Positions 52,526 to 56,823 of a stretch of DNA of 56,823 bases are shown here, one piece after another. The notes beneath the pieces were generated by a model, which saw nothing but the letters and a program-made list of their open reading frames with translations, was not told the DNA's origin and ran no database searches. Within the stretch, counting starts at the first letter, position 1. Each line of letters starts with the position of its first letter. Both the position numbers and the translations under genes were made by a program. The DNA is taken from NCBI GenBank assembly GCA_024692715.1, contig JAILMH010000038.1, positions 1 through 56,823 of the forward strand, written 5' to 3'. Source of the DNA: Lachnospiraceae bacterium. GTDB taxonomy: Bacteria > Bacillota > Clostridia > Lachnospirales > Lachnospiraceae.

Positions 52526-54158
52526 TTGCGGATGCACACTTTCTGAAGACGACTTTTGCACAGCTTGTGGAGCTGATGTACGTGTCTATAAGAAAATAGT
52601 TCATCTTTCAAATGCATATTATAATGACGGACTGCAGAAGGCCAGGGTAAGGGATTTATCCGGCGCGATCCAGTCGTTAAAACAGAGTCTGAAGTGCAAC
52701 AGAAATCACATTCCGGCGAGAAATCTCCTGGGACTTATCTATTTTGAAAAGGGTGATTCTGTAGCAGCTCTTAGTGAATGGGTTATTTCAAAGAGCATTC
52801 GTTCAAAGAAGAATGTTGCCGAGAAGTATATCAATGACATTCAGAATAATCCTAATAAGCTCAGTGCACTTAGTCAGGCTATTAAAAAATTTAATCAGTC
52901 ATTGCTTTATTGCGAACAGGGAAGCTATGATCTTGCAATAATCCAGCTTAAGCGCGTACTTCAGCTTAATCCGAATTATGTTGAGGCACAGCAGCTGCTC
53001 GGTCTGCTTTACATTAATCAGAGTGAGTGGAATAAGGCTTACAAGATCCTTAAAAGTTCTCTCGCAATAGATGCCAATAATACGAGAACTCTTTCATACA
53101 TGAAAGAAGTCGAAAGTAAGGTCGGAGAAAAGGATTCACAGAATCTTCAGGCTGCCGGACGTAAGCCGCCTAAGGCCCTTGTGGGAGTGGACTCTAATGA
53201 AGTTATAGCTTATAAGAGCGGTAATGAGACCATAATCCAGCCGCTTAATACAAGGCAGCGAAACAGTTCTCAGACTTTCTTAAATATAGTGATAGGCCTC
53301 GCACTTGGCCTTGCGGTAAGCTGGTTTTTGATCATACCGGCAAGGATGCAGGCAAGCCTTTCTGAGAACAACAGCCAGATCAAGGACGTTTCTACGGCAC
53401 TTACGAATAAGTCTGCAGATATGGATGATCTGAATCAACAGATAGCCTCACTTGAAAACGAAAATAAGACATTAGAGGCCAACCTTGCGGAATATACAGG
53501 AAATACCGGTATCATGCAGGACTATAACAACCTTCTAAAGGCTGCGAAGACCTATATAACTAATCCGGACGAAGTTCTTGAAACTGCAGGTTATCTTGAA
53601 AAGATCTCTGCGGTGAGTGTTAATGCTGTAAATGGTAGTGTTACCACGAGCGGTAATAACGTATCGAATGAGTTTATGAGCCTTTATAATTACCTTAACG
53701 ATGATGTTTCTGCGAAGGCTGTAGCACAGTATCTGAGCATGGGTACATCAGAGTATAATAACGGTGATTATGAAGCAGCAATAAAGAATCTGACAAGTGC
53801 ATTTGAAATGGAGCCGACAAGCGATACAGCGCTTTATTACCTTGCACAGAGTTATCTTAAATCTGATGATAAAGATACAGCTACAAAGCTCTTTAATCAG
53901 CTGATAAAGGATTTCCCTGATTCAAAATATAAGAACAGGGCACAGAGATTCATTGATAACGGTGAAGAGGATAATGCCAAGGCTTCGTCATCTTCAGGGT
54001 CTTCTTCAAGAAGTACGAGCAATACACTTACTGCGGAGCAGGCAGCAGCACTTCAGCAGCAGCAGGCGGCAGCGGCGGCAGCAGCGCTTCAACAGCAGCA
54101 GGCGGCAGCAGCAGCGGCGGCAGCGGCAGCAGCGCAGCAACAGCAGGTAACTCAGTAA
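52512..54158 (+). CDS. Zinc-ribbon TPR membrane protein with Gln/Ala-rich tail
   Basis: The 548-residue protein starts with a four-cysteine zinc ribbon (CYNC...CTAC), then cytoplasmic TPR-like repeats (about 30-210, for example GSYDLAIIQLKRVLQLNPNY). One membrane helix (LNIVIGLALGLAVSWFLII, about 255-275), a coiled coil (about 285-330) and an outer TPR pair (about 420-490) follow. It ends with alternating blocks Q4-A7-L-Q4-A11-Q4 encoded at about 54072-54146. It thus has TPR scaffolds on both sides of the membrane. It is co-oriented with the FapA-like gene. Specific function unknown. Confidence 0.8.
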   Translation: MKCYNCGCTLSEDDFCTACGADVRVYKKIVHLSNAYYNDGLQKARVRDLSGAIQSLKQSLKCNRNHIPARNLLGLIYFEKGDSVAALSEWVISKSIRSKKNVAEKYINDIQNNPNKLSALSQAIKKFNQSLLYCEQGSYDLAIIQLKRVLQLNPNYVEAQQLLGLLYINQSEWNKAYKILKSSLAIDANNTRTLSYMKEVESKVGEKDSQNLQAAGRKPPKALVGVDSNEVIAYKSGNETIIQPLNTRQRNSSQTFLNIVIGLALGLAVSWFLIIPARMQASLSENNSQIKDVSTALTNKSADMDDLNQQIASLENENKTLEANLAEYTGNTGIMQDYNNLLKAAKTYITNPDEVLETAGYLEKISAVSVNAVNGSVTTSGNNVSNEFMSLYNYLNDDVSAKAVAQYLSMGTSEYNNGDYEAAIKNLTSAFEMEPTSDTALYYLAQSYLKSDDKDTATKLFNQLIKDFPDSKYKNRAQRFIDNGEEDNAKASSSSGSSSRSTSNTLTAEQAAALQQQQAAAAAAALQQQQAAAAAAAAAAAQQQQVTQ

Positions 54159-54167
54159 GTTGAATCA

Positions 54168-54185
54168 GTTGGAGAAATCTCCAAC
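54168..54185 (+). terminator. Short hairpin after the TPR gene
   Basis: GTTGGAG (54168-54174) pairs with CTCCAAC (54179-54185) over AAAT, followed by CTTTAA. It precedes a better terminator and may only protect the mRNA end. Confidence 0.45.
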
Positions 54186-54203
54186 CTTTAAGTGTTAATG
54201 TTG

Positions 54204-54240
54204 AATACTGTCACGGGTTTAACTCGCGGCAGTATTTTTT
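54204..54240 (+). terminator. Intrinsic terminator before groES
   Basis: AATACTGTC pairs with GGCAGTATT around a partly paired loop, followed by TTTTTT. It isolates the heat-shock operon from the upstream unit. Confidence 0.85.
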
Positions 54241-54347
54241 GTGACCCGTATAGACTTTGAATTATTTCGTAAACTTGTAAAAATGAGATAAAATGAGAAA
54301 AAATAAGATAAAATCATTTAATCAGAGAATACTTCCAAAATAGACGT

Positions 54348-54376
54348 TTGCGAATAAGCGTGTATTTTTGTATATT
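54348..54376 (+). promoter_or_regulatory. Promoter of groESL
   Basis: TTGCGA (54348-54353) and TATATT (54371-54376) are separated by 17 bases. The CIRCE operator begins 12 bases after the -10 box, over the expected start site. Confidence 0.8.
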
Positions 54377-54387
54377 ACTTCATGTAG

Positions 54388-54414
54388 TTAGCACTCGGAT
54401 GAAATGAGTGCTAG
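54388..54414 (+). promoter_or_regulatory. CIRCE operator (HrcA binding site)
   Basis: TTAGCACTC, nine spacer bases and GAGTGCTAG match the CIRCE inverted repeat, with one difference from consensus in the last base. HrcA bound here represses groESL until heat or folding stress. Confidence 0.95.
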
Positions 54415-54468
54415 TAAGATTAAGAAAGATAGAATCTTATTTGATATAAACCCAAGGAGGTAGTTACA

Positions 54469-54756
54469 ATGCAGTTAAGACCATTAGCAGACAGAGTAGT
54501 ACTTAAGCCTATCGAGGCAGAGGAGACAACAGCTTCAGGAATCGTTATTCCGGGTAAGGAAAAAGAAAAACCTCAGCAGGCTGAGATCCTTGAAGTAGGA
54601 CCTGGCGGAGTTGTTGATGGCAAAGAGATCAAGATGGAAGTTCAGAAGGGCCAGAAGGTAATTTATTCTAAGTATGCCGGAACTGAGATCGAGCTTGATA
54701 ATAAAGAAAAGGTTATTATCGTTCGTCAGTCTGATATCCTTGCAGTAATTGAATAA
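54469..54756 (+). CDS. groES: Co-chaperonin GroES
   Basis: The 95-residue co-chaperonin caps the GroEL ring. The N-terminus MQLRPLADRVVLKPIEAEE, the mobile-loop region around TASGIVIPGKEKEKP and the C-terminal SDILAVIE are typical. AAGGAGGTAG is a near-perfect ribosome-binding site. It is the first gene of the CIRCE-controlled operon, with groEL 42 bases downstream. Confidence 0.98.
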   Translation: MQLRPLADRVVLKPIEAEETTASGIVIPGKEKEKPQQAEILEVGPGGVVDGKEIKMEVQKGQKVIYSKYAGTEIELDNKEKVIIVRQSDILAVIE

Positions 54757-54777
54757 TTAAGTTATTAACTAAATTAA

Positions 54778-56421
<1,644 letters not shown>

Positions 56422-56445
56422 TAAATTCCTAAAATAAGCATGAGG

Positions 56446-56477
56446 GAGGCGCTATCTTCGGATAGCGCCTCTTTTTT
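56446..56477 (+). terminator. Intrinsic terminator after groEL
   Basis: GAGGCGCTATC pairs perfectly with GATAGCGCCTC over a TTCG tetraloop, followed by six T. Confidence 0.95.
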
Positions 56478-56478
56478 G

Positions 56479-56507
56479 TTCTTAAAAAGATACAAGTATG
56501 ATAGAAT
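56479..56507 (+). promoter_or_regulatory. Probable promoter of the last gene
   Basis: TTCTTA (56479-56484) and TAGAAT (56502-56507) are 17 bases apart, about 35 bases before the start codon. Confidence 0.5.
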
Positions 56508-56542
56508 AAACGTGAAATCATATTTGGAGGTTGGTTATTTAA

Positions 56543-56823
56543 ATGGGTTTTAGTATGGGTAAAGGTATCGGAACAGTGGTATTGGGAGCTGTTCTGGCCT
56601 GTGGTGTGATCATTTCTGTCGTGAAGATCGGCTGGAATGAGAGCGCTGAAGTATTACCTGTTTCCTCTAACAGGTTAAATTCAAAGATAATTTCGCTGTC
56701 ACTTTTTACAGATGTGGAGAACTGGGCAGCGCCGGAATGGTCACTTGATGATGGAACTGTTACCGGAATTATTTCAAAAGATACAGGTGTAAAGATCAAT
56801 TCACAGGTACCGGCGCAGGATGC
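56543..56823 (+). CDS. Membrane-anchored or exported protein, 5' part only
   Basis: An open frame starts at an ATG after TTTGGAGGTTGG and runs to the window end without a stop (93 complete codons). The N-terminus has a hydrophobic segment (GTVVLGAVLACGVIISVV, about residues 10-27), which could be a membrane anchor or signal peptide. The region behind it is polar, with VENWAAPEWSLDDGTVTGII. The cysteine in this segment is not in a clear lipobox. The family is not recognised from the visible part. Confidence 0.6.
   Translation, partial: MGFSMGKGIGTVVLGAVLACGVIISVVKIGWNESAEVLPVSSNRLNSKIISLSLFTDVENWAAPEWSLDDGTVTGIISKDTGVKINSQVPAQD

Overview
The window reads as a chromosomal segment of an anaerobic Firmicute, most likely a Lachnospiraceae (Clostridia) species. 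The main reasons are the gene families: a single-chain clostridial PurL, a type 2 PyrF, an endosialidase-like small protein next to RadA, QueH, a FapA/DUF342 protein and a cytidylate-kinase-like protein. HrcA/CIRCE control of groESL and intrinsic terminators with strong SigA-like promoters fit the same group. The genus cannot be fixed from the sequence alone. Almost every gene is on the plus strand; two tRNA-Trp genes are the exception. There is no sign of a phage, insertion sequence or CRISPR array.

Layout. 1-4598: the end of a TPR protein gene, then pyrF-pyrE, two small membrane proteins and an M29-type aminopeptidase. 4685-8179: purine genes purE, purM-purN-purD. 8234-9339: a zinc-ribbon/HTH protein and a gene-poor stretch with a strong RNA hairpin. 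9340-15305: a secreted/anchored protein, clpC, an endosialidase-like protein and radA. 15352-16081: an AT-rich non-coding stretch with a recurrent TATATGCC motif and two identical minus-strand tRNA-Trp genes. 16082-21097: an NhaC antiporter coupled to a nuclease-like/winged-helix protein, a large cyclic-nucleotide-binding-like protein and an unknown protein. 21164-31827: purL, carA-carB, queH, argS. 32170-40117: two tandem paralogous HlyD/MacA-ABC-FtsX exporter operons. 40646-45311: a complete branched-chain amino acid ABC transporter (livK-H-M-G-F), followed by a cytidylate-kinase-like gene. 46021-47990: two TATATGCC arrays flank a candidate small RNA, a zinc-ribbon membrane protein and a nuclease-like protein. 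48162-54158: valS, a FapA-like protein, a small acidic protein and a zinc-ribbon/TPR membrane protein. 54388-56421: CIRCE-controlled groES-groEL. The window ends inside a membrane-anchored protein gene.

Functionally, the window concentrates de novo nucleotide synthesis. PyrF and PyrE make UMP, CarAB supplies carbamoyl phosphate, and PurE/M/N/D/L cover five purine proteins. Other purine genes (purF, purC, purB, purH, purK) are not here. Two aminoacyl-tRNA synthetases, a tRNA modification enzyme, two chaperone/protease systems and RadA make up the rest of the core.

The less ordinary parts are the TATATGCC-motif arrays in three separate intergenic regions, two different PD-(D/E)XK-like proteins near those arrays, a candidate structured small RNA at about 46309-46431, an unassigned hairpin at 8885-8951, a palindrome whose loop holds a promoter -10 box at 20564-20599, and the duplicated exporter operon with length-variable poly-serine loops. 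None of these could be tested by database search here, so novelty is not claimed beyond what is visible.
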